DNA of 64,000 nt. It comes from Phialocephala subalpina. Its lineage: Eukaryota > Ascomycota > Leotiomycetes > Helotiales > Mollisiaceae. Location of the stretch: positions 1,083,347-1,147,346 of the forward strand of contig FJOG01000008.1 in assembly GCA_900073065.1 (NCBI GenBank). Direction: 5' to 3'. This document shows, piece after piece, positions 12,901 to 23,462 of this stretch. Made by a program: the position numbers and the translations under genes. Under the pieces are notes generated by a model that searched no databases, was not told the origin of the DNA, and saw nothing but the letters and a program-made list of their open reading frames with translations. How positions within the stretch are numbered: position 1 is the stretch's first letter; each line of letters begins with the position of its first letter.

Positions 12901-12941
12901 TGGAAGGGGCAGGTGAGCTGACAAGCTTCATGCTGAAGTGA
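9907..12941 (+). pseudogene. Membrane-domain plus HET-domain gene, broken
   Basis: Two ORFs that look separate fit one gene. Part one (9907-10859) is a polytopic membrane region starting MGLLNSLGDFAEWM, with spans such as FALVFAV-like stretches near 10640-10680. Its frame ends near 10790 but continues (SVLPQGKNFLEHIEVFE) if one T of a T run is restored. A 56-bp intron (10860-10915, branch TTCTAATG) then joins it in phase to EDLYNIPRLFANILDWF. A second single-base loss near 11042-11050 leads into a HET start (GRFRLLQLEP, YTAISYVWG). At about 11215-11265 the frame shifts again, and the central HET block normally holding the D-A-I-C-I-N-Q motif is missing, so a deletion occurred. From there 560 codons are open (NPWFERSWVVQEV). 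HET proteins mediate fungal non-self recognition and cell death. I call it a pseudogene or error-bearing assembly; the N-terminal fusion is inference. Confidence 0.6.
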
Positions 12942-15814
12942 GATTTACCAAGTAAGATAGCAAATCACTTTCAAATATTTTGACAGTTTGAAACAGCTAC
13001 CTCCTGTCATGCTTTCGCTTCTTTGGCGTCCCTCTATTGTAAATCTGCCTTTTTGACTACTTGACTGTCATTGTTATTCTGCTTTGTGCGTGGATCATAC
13101 TGGGAGGGTGGTGAAAGCATTTTCTTTCACTTTTACGACCTTTTTCTAACAGGTTGATGAGTCATTTATTCTTCCAATCAGCACTCGTATCAGGATCACC
13201 AACCTACATACACGAGCCTCAATGCTAGAAAACCAGGACTATCACTCCAGACGATGGCAAAATCGTCTTTGCCGAGCCCTACGACTCCTTAGCATAAGTC
13301 GTCGATGGCAACTACGGATTCTACAATCAGGAATCTGACCTCTATGATTTGGACCTCGCTGCTGCCTCTTGAGATCTGAGCTGCTACAGCCATTAGCTTG
13401 ACAACACTCTTTCCTCGCGGCAGTGGATATTTCTCATGTGATTTTTCACGGTCATTGTCAAGATTTTTGTTGATGTCAATGACAACTTGTGACTTAGTCA
13501 CCCCTATTATTCTTTGTTTCTTCTCTAGGGAAATAGAGGGAGGTCTGCATGGGTTGAGTCATGGACTCTAACTAGACTGAAATGCTGCAGGAAACCCATG
13601 GAACAAGTCTCGCAGCGTCGACTGCCGATCTTTCCATCAAAAACTCACCACCTCCCAAGCCATTCGTTTAGCTGGACGATGTTTCGCGAAAGAAAGATCT
13701 TGTATATCCCAAGTGAGGTATCGTGAGGCTCAGAGACCAACAAGCAAGAGACGTGTTATGGAGTCAGAATGGGGAAATAGAATAGCACAAGTGGATCAGG
13801 AATATGTCATCGTTCCCAATTCATGCAAGTTTGTTTTAATTTTCAGGCTGTTAAAAGGTAGACAAGGCAAACAAACTATCGACCAGACTTCGAGTATATA
13901 AACGATCCTTCTTTCATATTTACCGTTAAGAAAATGTGCATAGCAAGCTTGCTTCAATACTCTTGGACCCAGATCCTAGATGAAGACAAAAGACACAAGT
14001 GAATATACAGAACTCCATTTTCAACACTTCGCCCTAGTTTGCGTTTCAAATGGCGTAAGACTTAACGAGGCAAGCAAGTTTTCGACCAGATGTAGACTAT
14101 ATAAACGCTGCTTCGTTTGTATTCGAATGGTATCAAAAACCATGGTGAGCTTACTTTAATACCTTCGGGATCCTGGTGCTCGCGAATGTTCGACGTCTTA
14201 CGTTTGAATGCTCCCTTCCCTTTAGCTAGCTCTGAGGATAGTAAAGTCGTATTTATCACGGCATGCTTTTCATATTGTATATCTCTGCTTTCATTTTGTA
14301 TTTGCTGTTATTCTGATTCTGCTGTCAAGATCTATGATTGAATGTTGTTGATACCAGATGATTACCCCGCGATTTCCGCCCCCACTTATGCCCCGCTTCC
14401 TGAATGACTTCTTTTCAACGGACTCATAGCGCCACTCCATCAATCACTAAACTGCCTTGAGACATTGACTCAGCTCCAAATCTCCTACTTTCCCAAGTAC
14501 TCCTAGGGTCTTAATATTCTTCTTTTGTTTTCTTCTTTCGGCCCTGTGAGTAACGTTTGGCAAGTGGCAAATCATATCTTGGTCCTTGTTTTCTGTTGTA
14601 AATTTTGCGAACATCTTGGAATCTTGGATGAGTTGTTGGACTATCTTTACAATGATAACTAAAATTTGTTGTGCACTGCGGAAGATTTGCAGCCGGATTT
14701 TTCCGAGAAGAAGGGCCAAAGTCGAAGTATCTTCCCAATATTTACGAGACGTGTCATAGTCTCAGTACTTGCGTTGATTTATATCACTGTGGAGGTTTCT
14801 AGTCCAGTTTGGGGATTTCCATTCACCGCTCAACTGTTATAAATACTTGGGTTTTAGCACTAATACTCGAGTACTCGACAGAAATGGTCTCTCCCCCTTT
14901 CCTTTACTGCGCTTTCAGGTATCCCACGCTCGCTTAGCACAAGTGGCCTCATTGCCCCGCGACTTCACCCATAAGCCCCTAGCAGGTTAATAAGCCCAAA
15001 AACGAGCAACGACAAAATAACATGTTCAACTGACCCACTGGAGTTGAGGACATCTATCAATCGGTTGAAAACTCACTACAACACACACACATTAACACAT
15101 AGATCACGAGCTTCAAGTCACGTATACCGAGCGTCCTGAGAATCTTAGAAATTGGAGGGTATACAAATTACTGTGTGGACAGGTCCCTTTCCACCTGAGC
15201 AAACCTTCAAGCATGAACGTCGCAGATCGAAGTCTCCAGACTCGTGGACTCACCTACAAACGAACTCTCGTGAAACTTTATCTGAGTACTAAAGAAAGTA
15301 TATTCACAACTTGAGAAGCAGGGATAGGCCACATGCGAGACATGCTTCAGGGGCAAAGGCTAAGCGAGAAACCCTCATTCGCTTCGGGGATGGGAACCGA
15401 GAGAGTGGACTATGTAACTTTGATCAGCAAGTCAAATTCCCATTTAGGAAGCAAAAGTGTCATATAAGCTTTTAGAAGGCGGCATTCCCTGCCTATTGCA
15501 GTCACTACCGGGGGTATCGGGGGCGTGTATCGGGCCCCTTTGGGCTTTTTCTGACTTCGGATGCTTGAACCGAGAATCCGGCTTTTACCCGACCACGTGG
15601 GATTGGGGGGAAATTATATCAATGCGCAAGGTACGATCAGTGAGGGCGCAAGACTGTCAGGTACGGTGTACGGGCCGTATACCGTTTATTCCCCGAATAC
15701 CGGTGGACACGAAATAATTATAAACACTCCCGATTCCCAACTTATGATGGAAGGACAGGCATTCGATCCTCAATTAACTTGCACTTGACCGTCGGAGTCC
15801 CTTTTGACGACAAG
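12942..15814. other. Long intergenic region, no supported gene
   Basis: 2.9 kb with only short ORFs. It includes a weak ~207-bp diverged duplication (13.8-14.15 kb). A microsatellite-like ACACACACAC lies at about 15080. The last few hundred bases are the promoter of the GH30 gene. Confidence 0.45.
13813..14170 (+). repeat. Diverged direct duplication, ~207-bp offset
   Basis: Two stretches, about 13855-13960 and 14062-14170, share the same order of short blocks: GGCAAACAA/GGCAAGCAA, then TCGACCAGA, then TATATAAACG, then a CTTGCTTCAATAC/CTTACTTTAATAC match, then GATCCT. The blocks keep the same spacing, so this looks like one ancestral duplication worn by substitutions. It could be an old gene or promoter copy; no coding frame is left. 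Confidence 0.4.
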
Positions 15815-17382
15815 ATGCAACATCAATGCTCTCTCGTTGGATTATTACTCTCCGTCTTCATTCTCCTCTCCCCAGCCACCGCCGATGAAACAACGACCAT
15901 CAGTAATGCTGCCACTTACGGAACTTGGGAAGGATGGGGTGTCTCCCTTGCCTGGTGGGCTGCAGCATTCGGGCAGCAAGATGACCTCGCAGATATCTTT
16001 TTCACTACCAAATGGACTACATTCAACGGTGTATCGGTTCCTGGCCTAGGCCTCAATGTTGTACGCTACAATGCGGGAGCCTGCAGCTGGAACACAGTTT
16101 CGGATGGTTCTACCATGGTGGTCTCTCCTGACATGATCTCGAGTCGACAGATGGACGGCTTTTGGAAGGATTGGAATTCTGCTGACCCCACATGTAAGTG
16201 TTTTTGGTTCTTGCATTCTCATACGAGGGACCTGCTATACACAGGAGAAGTTCCTAGTATGGTTTACTTCACCTCTGGGACAATCATACTGACATCCTAA
16301 TAGCAAGTTCATGGGACTGGACTGTCGATACAAATCAACGTGCCATGATGACCAAAGCCCAGAGTAGAGGTGCCAACTACTTTGAGCTGTTCTCCAACTC
16401 GCCAATGTGGTGGATGACTACCAACCACAATCCATCTGGAAACGACGCTGGAGGCAATAACAACTTACAAGCCTGGAACTACGATCAGCACGCCATCTAT
16501 CTCGCAAACATTGCTTTGGAAGCCAAGAACTCATGGGGAATCACCTTCACTTCCGTCGAACCCTTTAACGAACCTTACGATTCTTGGACAGGCAGCACAG
16601 GCACCCAGGAAGGATGTCATTTCGACCGTTCCACTCAGAACGAAGTTACCATTTACATGCGTGATGAGCTCAACAATCTTGGTCTTTCTGGGATCCTGGT
16701 CTCTACCTCCGACGAGAATACTTACGATCAAGCAAAAGCCACCTGGAGCTCTTTCAATAGCACCGCTCAAGGGAGCACCGGACGGGTAAACACGCACGGC
16801 TACCAGTATCAAGATGGTGATAGAAGCGGGCTCTACTCGCTTATAAAGGGCTCTGGACTGAGCATCTGGAACAGCGAGTATGGCGAAGATGATGCGACTG
16901 GAGAGCAGCTGGTCAGCAACCTCATTTTGGATCTCATATGGCTGCATCCAACTGCTTGGGTCTACTGGCAAGCTTTGGATGGAGGTGGATGGGGCTTGAT
17001 CGATGCCGATGTTGAAGCTGGGACGATTGGAGCCGTCAGTCAGAAGTATTACGTCTTGGGCCAATTCACGAGACATATCAGGGAAGGCATGTTCATCCTG
17101 TCAGGAGGCAGTGATTATACTGTTGCTGCATATGATGCGAGTGCGCAGAAGTTGATCATTGTTGCGGTAAACTGGGGTTCCGCTCAATATCTCAACTTCG
17201 ACCTTTCCAGCTTTAGCCAAGGCGGGGTTAGTGGAGCATTGGTGAATAGGTGGGCAACCCAAATTGGAAGTGGTGATCAGTATGCCAATTTCACGGACAC
17301 TTACTTGAGTGGGACGAAGTTTTGGTCGTATTTTGCCACGAACGTAGTGATGACTTTCGAGGTCGATAATGTTAAGCTTTAA
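15815..17382 (+). CDS. Secreted GH30 endo-beta-1,6-galactanase
   Basis: Two exons (15815-16193, 16304-17382) with a 110-bp intron (GTAAGT...CTAATAG) encode 485 aa. A signal peptide covers about residues 1-23 (hydrophobic VGLLLSVFILLSPATA). The mature enzyme starts with the GH30 core (GTWEGWGVSLAWWA) and has a (beta/alpha)8 barrel with acid/base Glu in SVEPFNEPYDSW and the likely nucleophile in SIWNSEYGEDD, followed by the side beta domain (VAAYDASAQKLIIVAVN). This matches fungal GH30 subfamily 5 enzymes that cut beta-1,6-galactan side chains of arabinogalactan proteins. It acts outside the cell. ATG 15815 was chosen because it begins the signal peptide; an upstream in-frame start would bury it. 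It is complete. Confidence 0.92.
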
Positions 17383-17522
17383 ATAGTCTTTAATGTATTC
17401 TTGTACATTGAGGGGGGATTGGATGGTGAACGGTTTCAAAATTGCTCAACCGGCCTTGAATACAATATGGAACTATTCATCTCGTCAGCAGAAGAATCCT
17501 CGACGCCGTCAGCCCCCAAAAT

Positions 17523-18250
17523 TCATGTTGAACCTACCGTCTCCGATCCCCAGTCATGCCCCCTAAGCAGCCCCGCAGTACCCAGCCAACGCTCCGTATC
17601 CTTGAAGTCCACATGCGCATTGACGCTCTCCTACCCCACACACAACACAATCTCCTCCCCATCCCTTGCATCCCTAGGATCCATGCCACTTCCACCTACT
17701 TGATCCCCATGCTTCAATATCTCATCCACCTCTCCAAAAACTGCCTCAAAGCTCCCTTCCGATTTCCCATCTTCCTCAAGAACCCGTACATATTGTTCAG
17801 ATTTGGGAGAAAAGAGTCTCGGATGTCGTAGAAAGTAGCAAATTCGATTATAGGTGCAAGTCTGAGGATTGAAGGAGGAGACGGAGTGGTGATGAATTGA
17901 TGCGAGTGGAAGTTGGACATGATACTGTAGAGATTGGTGATGAGAGTGGGGTAGGTACCGCTTGATTCGAACCTCTGTTTGGAAGGGAGGGGGTGCCAGT
18001 CTATATGTCAAACCCATCACTTTCAGCAAGGATTCCGCGATATTCTCGAAAATTGGAAGAAAGAGACATACCAAGCATGCAAAACAGCAATTCCCACATT
18101 TCATTCGTGCGTCCATAATGGACGCTGACACCCGTTTCCTCCCTTCAGTGCCGCTATCGTCTCTGCCCATACTTACGCTAGCGGTAACAAACCATCTATT
18201 TCTACGCCCGGCTTGAGAGTAATGTAGCAAATCTCAGCGACTTGTGACAT
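17523..18250 (-). CDS. ABM-like dimeric alpha/beta-barrel protein, one frameshift
   Basis: Splicing reveals four exons: 18177-18250, 18072-18124, 17700-18000 and 17523-17630. Introns have good GT..AG sites (GTAAGT, GTATGT, GTAGGT donors). The product starts MSQVAEICYITLKPGVEID, the typical first strand of fungal ABM-like (antibiotic biosynthesis monooxygenase fold) proteins, followed by EMWELLFCMLDWHPL and then a second strand segment PIIEFATFYDIRDSF. In exon 3, at about 17810-17825, the frame must gain one base to reach VRVLEEDGKSEGSF and the last exon. The missing base may be an assembly error or an inactivating mutation. Such barrels are often small-molecule oxygenases or binding proteins; no substrate can be assigned. 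Upstream is the convergent GH30 gene. Confidence 0.55.
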
Positions 18251-18743
18251 TGTTTCAGGTACTTCTCTCGGGGACACTGGGCGAACTGTCAAAATTGATG
18301 AGCATGGAGGTTGGAAGGCTGTGAGAAAAGCAATATATGTCCTTGACAAGTATGTTACGTGAATTCTGACAGCCTTAGCTCTACGCTAAAGGGACACCTT
18401 CCTTTTTAAGCGAGCAATTCACAGGGTCGGTCAGGTAAGCGAACATCGACTTCTGCAAGTCAACGCGAAATCGGAAACTTACTATGAGCAGTTCAAAGAT
18501 TAGCCATAAATCTATCTTGCTGTCAAGATGCGGGGATAAGGCGTGCTATTGAGCACTTCTTAGAAATAGAAAAGTCTCCGAGAATTAAAAACACTTGTAC
18601 TTCAGTCTCTTCAGCTAATCAAGAAAGTTGGGAGATATAAAAGACATGCATGGTATAGTTGGTACAAGAGTACACAAACAAACATACCAAGCACACGTGA
18701 TTCGATACTTGGAACTCGCCATAGAGCTGAGCGTACTGTATTT
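18251..18743. other. Intergenic, no supported gene
   Basis: About 490 bp between the ABM-like gene start and the 3' end of the DUF6594 gene. No convincing feature seen. Confidence 0.4.
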
Positions 18744-19727
18744 CTATGCACCCGAGGCGACACCTGTCGCGATCTTATTTCCAACATCAGTGCTACCAAT
18801 GAAGATAACTTCTACAGCTGCAAATCTGTCCCGAAGTGTTAGACTTTGAGATATATCAAGTAGGTGGTAATGACTTACGCAGCAGTTGCTGAGAAGACCT
18901 CTATTCTCTTTGCGCCTGTAAATATGGAGAGAATGGCAGCAAAGGCTAGTGTGAGTCCCATCATAATCCATATGCGGTTAAGGAGATTCTTCTCAAAGTA
19001 CAGAGCGACGATGGATACGGCGGGGACCATGGCAGAGAGCATGGTGACGATCAGTTTCGTGATGCTTTCCAAGCCGGTGTACTCTACGACTCCAAGGGTC
19101 TTGTTTGCTTTCTAGAAGTTTGTCAGCTTGATAGACAATGTTCATCATGTCATTCTTACCCGACGTCTCCCGCAGGTAGAGTGCCACACTGCCAGAATGA
19201 CTTCAACTATTCTCGAGGACCAGATATCCCGTTCGGTGTTGCCGTTTACCGCAGTGAAGTCTTTGTCGTGGTCCTCGTTCCAAGTCAAGAGTTCTACGTT
19301 GCCATTTTTCGTTATGAAGCCTTTCCCTTCTCCATCTTGCTGACCATATAGCCATTTTCTGATGAATTTCAGATCTGACTTGCGAGGTTTGGCCAAAGAC
19401 TTAACCTCATTGCATTTCACCAGTGCTGTATCTGATCGGAATGTGTTATTTAGAGCCCCAAAATGCAATCGCAGGTAGAGACTTACTATATTCGTCTAGC
19501 TTTAGTCTGATCTTATCCAGGACTTTCTTCTGTTCAGAGTCTTTGGCTTGATGCAAGTTCTTGAAACTCGCAACAAGGGCGACGCCATCTGCCCCTTTTT
19601 CGTGCCGAAAAACCACACGTTTATACTCCTCGAGCGATAGATTATTAGCTACTCGCTGTTTTTCAGACACTGGCAGCTCCATCAGCTTGGATGAGGAGAA
19701 GGTTGCTTCGTGAATGTTAAGACTCAA
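18744..19727 (-). CDS. DUF6594 membrane protein
   Basis: Four exons (19487-19727, 19160-19431, 18879-19111, 18744-18825) encode 275 aa; phases fit across all three introns (donors GTAAGT, GTAAGA, GTAAGT). The N-terminal half is a soluble helical region (VFRHEKGADGVALVASFKNL, FIRKWLYGQQ). The C-terminal half carries the DUF6594 signature: three membrane spans, MLSAMVPAVSIVALYF, IWIMMGLTLAFAAILSIFTG, and FAAVEVIFIGST after the conserved AKRIEVFSATAA. DUF6594 is common and expanded in plant-associated ascomycetes, often near HET genes; its role is unknown. It appears complete and undamaged. Confidence 0.85.
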
Positions 19728-20245
19728 GTCGGACTTTGTGGAGCGTAAGGCTGGTCGCCAAGCAGTATCAAGATATTTGAATTGTCATTGTTGTTCAGGT
19801 GGCGAGCAGAAAAAGAAACTGTTAAGCGCATTCTAGGCTCAGCCCCAGCCACAAATGTTTGAACAGCCCACTCAATAGCCCTGTGAGACATGGCCAGGAG
19901 TCACCGTATGTGCCACCACCGAGTTGTTTTCGGAGCTGAGATGGACTCGAGGCTCTGTGCAACTCTGGGGCTGGAACAGGTCATCCCCACACCGCATTAC
20001 TGGACAGAAATCAAGCCTTGTCAATATTTCAAGCCTCTAGTGCGTGTGCGTTCTAATATAAGGAAACCGCGTTTCGATGAGCATCACGGTAACTGGCAAG
20101 AGCCGTACTTAAGAAGATAGATATATGACTAGAGAGCCTTGCAAAATCTTTTCCCAGCATCAACCTAATTTTCCCCTCACACCCTTACTGAATTACGACC
20201 TTAATTTTACGGTTCTATTCTTTTCGTTCTGTCGTATATTGCGCC
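19728..20245. promoter_or_regulatory. Divergent promoter region
   Basis: About 520 bp separating the minus-strand DUF6594 gene from the plus-strand retropepsin-like gene; it must carry both promoters. No specific site recognised. Confidence 0.3.
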
Positions 20246-22202
20246 ATGGACCCCATCACGCTCTATGGTGGGCTTTCTCTCCTCACCTCGTCACTAGCTA
20301 CGATCGTCAATGTCGCTCTGGATACCAAAGATGGACGAAAGACTTTACATTCGACACTCAAGGAGCTTCCCATTCTATTCGACCTCTTAGAAGAAATGCG
20401 CGAAGGAGTACTCAAGACAGAATTGTCCATTCCACCATCTGCCGTCAGAGCTTTCAGGGATGCCAAGTGGACCTGGACAGCCTCATTCTATGTCTCACCC
20501 AACGAGGACTCATACCAGGCTTCCAACGTGGGCATGAAGGGTTCTCAGGATTGAGAAAGAAACTTTCGGGTAGCGACACGTTCTACTCTAAACTCGTCGA
20601 CGAAGAATTCAAACTCCCACCGCGCAAGGAACATCGCAGCTTGAAAGAAAAGTTCAATTTGTTGAATCTCGACTCCTTAATCCAAGCGGTGAAGATGTTC
20701 AAAGATTCTGTGTTGCTCCTTCGTCATATTGCTATGGAGTAATAACTTTCATCGCCTTGAAATTCCATGAAATGTTTTCGCTGACATACCTGATAGCTTC
20801 AAAACTCACCACCTCCTCTATTCACAAACGTCAGATCAACAAGCTGTATTGGAGGAACTACAAACAATGCACACCACCTTGAAACAGCCTCCAAATACGA
20901 TCAATGAGGACATAACATGCCAAGGAGAGCCGAACGGAGTCATAGCAGAGGAGGCGACAACAAGATCACAAGACCACCAGCCTGCTTCTTGGAGAGGCTT
21001 TCGGCCAAATGGAACTACTCGCCACTCCTTAGGTGCATTAAGTACAATATCTAAAAGATCCAATTCACTTCAGTACTCTTCAAAAACTTCCGAAAGCAAG
21101 CTTCCCGAGCCCGAAATTCATCCGACACTATTCAATGTCGTTGTCGCCATTCCGGATCCAGGCCTCACGCCGGAGACCGCACTGCGCCCTCAGTACATCT
21201 GCGCAAGAACAAAACTAGACACCGGCAGCAAGAGAAACTTGATATCTGAAAGGATGGTCTCCCAATACAGATTTGAGTATCTGAAGAGAAAACTAGATCG
21301 GAGAGAAGAGCGGGCTGTTGGAGATGGGAAAAGCACCACGTCCTCCGAGTGCACGATCGAGCTCACTTGGTACAACACGCATGACACCATGCGATCTTAT
21401 CGAACAATGTTTTATGTCGTGGCTCCCGACATTTTTGACTTATTATTGGGCGAGGAACACTTCAGGCACAATGGAGTGCCAGGATATACTACCGAATACT
21501 GCCTTGGATTCTTCGAACTCATCAAGAGACCCCGAGGCAAGTCGTTCGGAATCTTTGAACTTGTCGACTTCTGCTAACAACTTGGCAGAACAGAGACGTA
21601 ACGAGAAGACGCTCATGAAGACAGCCGAGGCACAAGCTAAAGAGAAACTTCAGCATGAGCGTGAGGCTGTAGCTGCTAGCGCACATGCATCGCCTGTTGC
21701 AGCTATATCTTTGGGGCGGCCTGGTGGTCACTCTGCTACAACAGACGTGCTAAGAAGGACCGAACAGCAAATCATCAGCGACGATAGGAGCACCGGCTTG
21801 ACCCCAGTACCTGAACAATCTCCTGAGCAAGATCGCCGGGACACCTTTATGACTCCAGCCATCGCGACCCATCTACCCAAGCTAGCGGGCAAGTCTGTGG
21901 CGCAACAAGAAATCACCAACGCTTCAACCAGCCTCTCTCCACATTCTGAGATATCTTCAACAGCAGTTAAGGATACCGGGCGACAGATAAATGCAACCCC
22001 TTCACTTAATGCATCCGTCCAAACTATCGAGGGATCCGACCCCGTGACCCCAAATGAGGAGAGACCCGAGAAAGAATTGTTCTTGACATTGTCATCCGCT
22101 GTTAATGGCATTGATTTGGTGACTACCACCAAGCTGGAGGGCAATCAGGATATCAGCACTGTTCCTATAGCAGGATCAAGCTTGCAGACTTCTTCTGAAT
22201 GA
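20246..22202 (+). CDS. Fungal N-terminal domain plus retropepsin-like protein, one frameshift
   Basis: Exons: 20246-20738, 20797-21536, 21589-22202. The start MDPITLYGGLSLLTSSLATI is the helical N-terminal domain seen on fungal STAND/NLR-like proteins. At about 20466 (GCCAAGTGG) one G seems lost; restoring it continues the frame into VDLDSLILCLTQRGL and SGLRKKLSGSDTFY. The middle carries an aspartic-protease-like site, KLDTGSKRNLIS, and ~80 residues later DLLLGEEHF, as in retropepsin-type folds (D-T-G-S and hydrophobic-LG). The third exon adds a Ser/Thr/Glu-rich tail starting EQRRNEKTLMKTAEAQ. The intron before it begins GC, not GT (CGAG|GCAAGT). Role: unknown; a domesticated retroelement-type protease or a ubiquitin-receptor-like fold is possible. 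Total length would be about 615 aa. Confidence 0.6.
21537..21588 (+). other. GC-AG intron
   Basis: The donor is GAG|GCAAGT and the acceptor CTTGGCAG, with branch point TGCTAACA 16 bp upstream. Removal keeps the frame (RPR|EQRRNEK); retention gives a stop in the first frame. GC donors with otherwise perfect AAGT context are the known minor class of U2 introns. Confidence 0.6.
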
Positions 22203-23462
22203 AGGTGTTTGAGATACAAGAGTTTTGTTCTTGCTCATTAGCAGGTATGGGGCATGTAACTTGTTTAAAATGTATTGAAATGATACCCCTGATCACACCT
22301 CGGTGTACTACTGGTGCTTGGAACTTGAAACTGTGTTAATGTTCTCAACTAATAGTACGACATAATGATTTTTGGGCTGTATAAACTTCAATTACAGAAG
22401 AAGGTGCATACGGAAGGATCAAGGACGAATACCGGTGCCGAATCTGAAGAGATGGTTCCAACTTTGTTAAGAACTTCGAGCTCTTTTCTCGATTCCCAGC
22501 TCTGGCCAAACTTTCTCAAGCCCAAATTCTCTCAGCAATGCTGGGGGATTGGGAAAACTACCCCAAAGACTGTCTCGCAGACTACCTGAACGTTTTTCTT
22601 TTGTTCATTTTCACATCCTTATGCAGTCTAAGACTATGAAGGATTGTCTACCTGAGCGTTCCCAAGACATGCGCAAACTATAATTTGCAAAATTTTCATA
22701 AACAAGACAACCGACAATCAAAACAACAAATGGCAGCAATACAACAAGAATTCCACATGCAGGACGTGTTCGTGCCTATGCAATATAGCAAGCTGCTGAT
22801 GTGTTCACAGCCAGGGACAAAGATGTCAAATTTGATACCCGGTGCACCACTATCAACCCCAGTCCGAGCACAACCATGACTATCTCGTCAAGCTCTTCAA
22901 TGGATATATTTCTCCTTTGGGTGAGAGCAACGGTTTTTTATTTATATAAAAGATATTCCGCGGCGGGTTGAAGTGCGGGGCGGTAGTGACTCAGGCTCGC
23001 CACTCTCCTGGTGAGGGTCGTAAAGTGGACCTGTAAGTGTAACTAGGGTGAATTGTCAATTCTGATTCGTCATCCTGAAGTTTCAAGTTCGAGGATTTGC
23101 TGGGACTTTCAGTATAAAACCATCTTGGTCCTAAGGTTACAAAGAGCAGAAGAACACTTTGACAGTTGGCCATGATATTGTGTGCCATGTCTCTTGACTT
23201 TGAAAGGGCCTACTCGGAGTCTCGGCTAGGAGCCAGAGTTAAATAACCGAGAGGGATCTCCTTCATCTGATTTGAGAATGAGATTCTATGAGAGGTGTTA
23301 AGGTGCCTAGTTGAACTGCAAATTTTTGCCGTCAATAACCAAGACTGAATATGTAAAGATGCTTTGCTACCGAAGGATTCCGACTTCAGGGGAAAGGCGC
23401 ACTATACCAAGAGGTTCGAGGCTTGCAACATCACTCTCCATCCCACAGTAACCAAGGATATC
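22203..23462. other. Intergenic, no supported gene
   Basis: Only short ORFs. A 65-codon minus frame at 22991-23188 starts with a signal-peptide-like run (CQSVLLLFVTLG) but has no supporting splice or domain. A TATATAAAAG sequence lies near 22943. Confidence 0.4.

Noticed and set aside
20460..20480. A 14-bp intron to explain the frame change in the retropepsin-like gene
   Set aside because: Far below the minimum size for spliceosomal introns; a lost base fits better.
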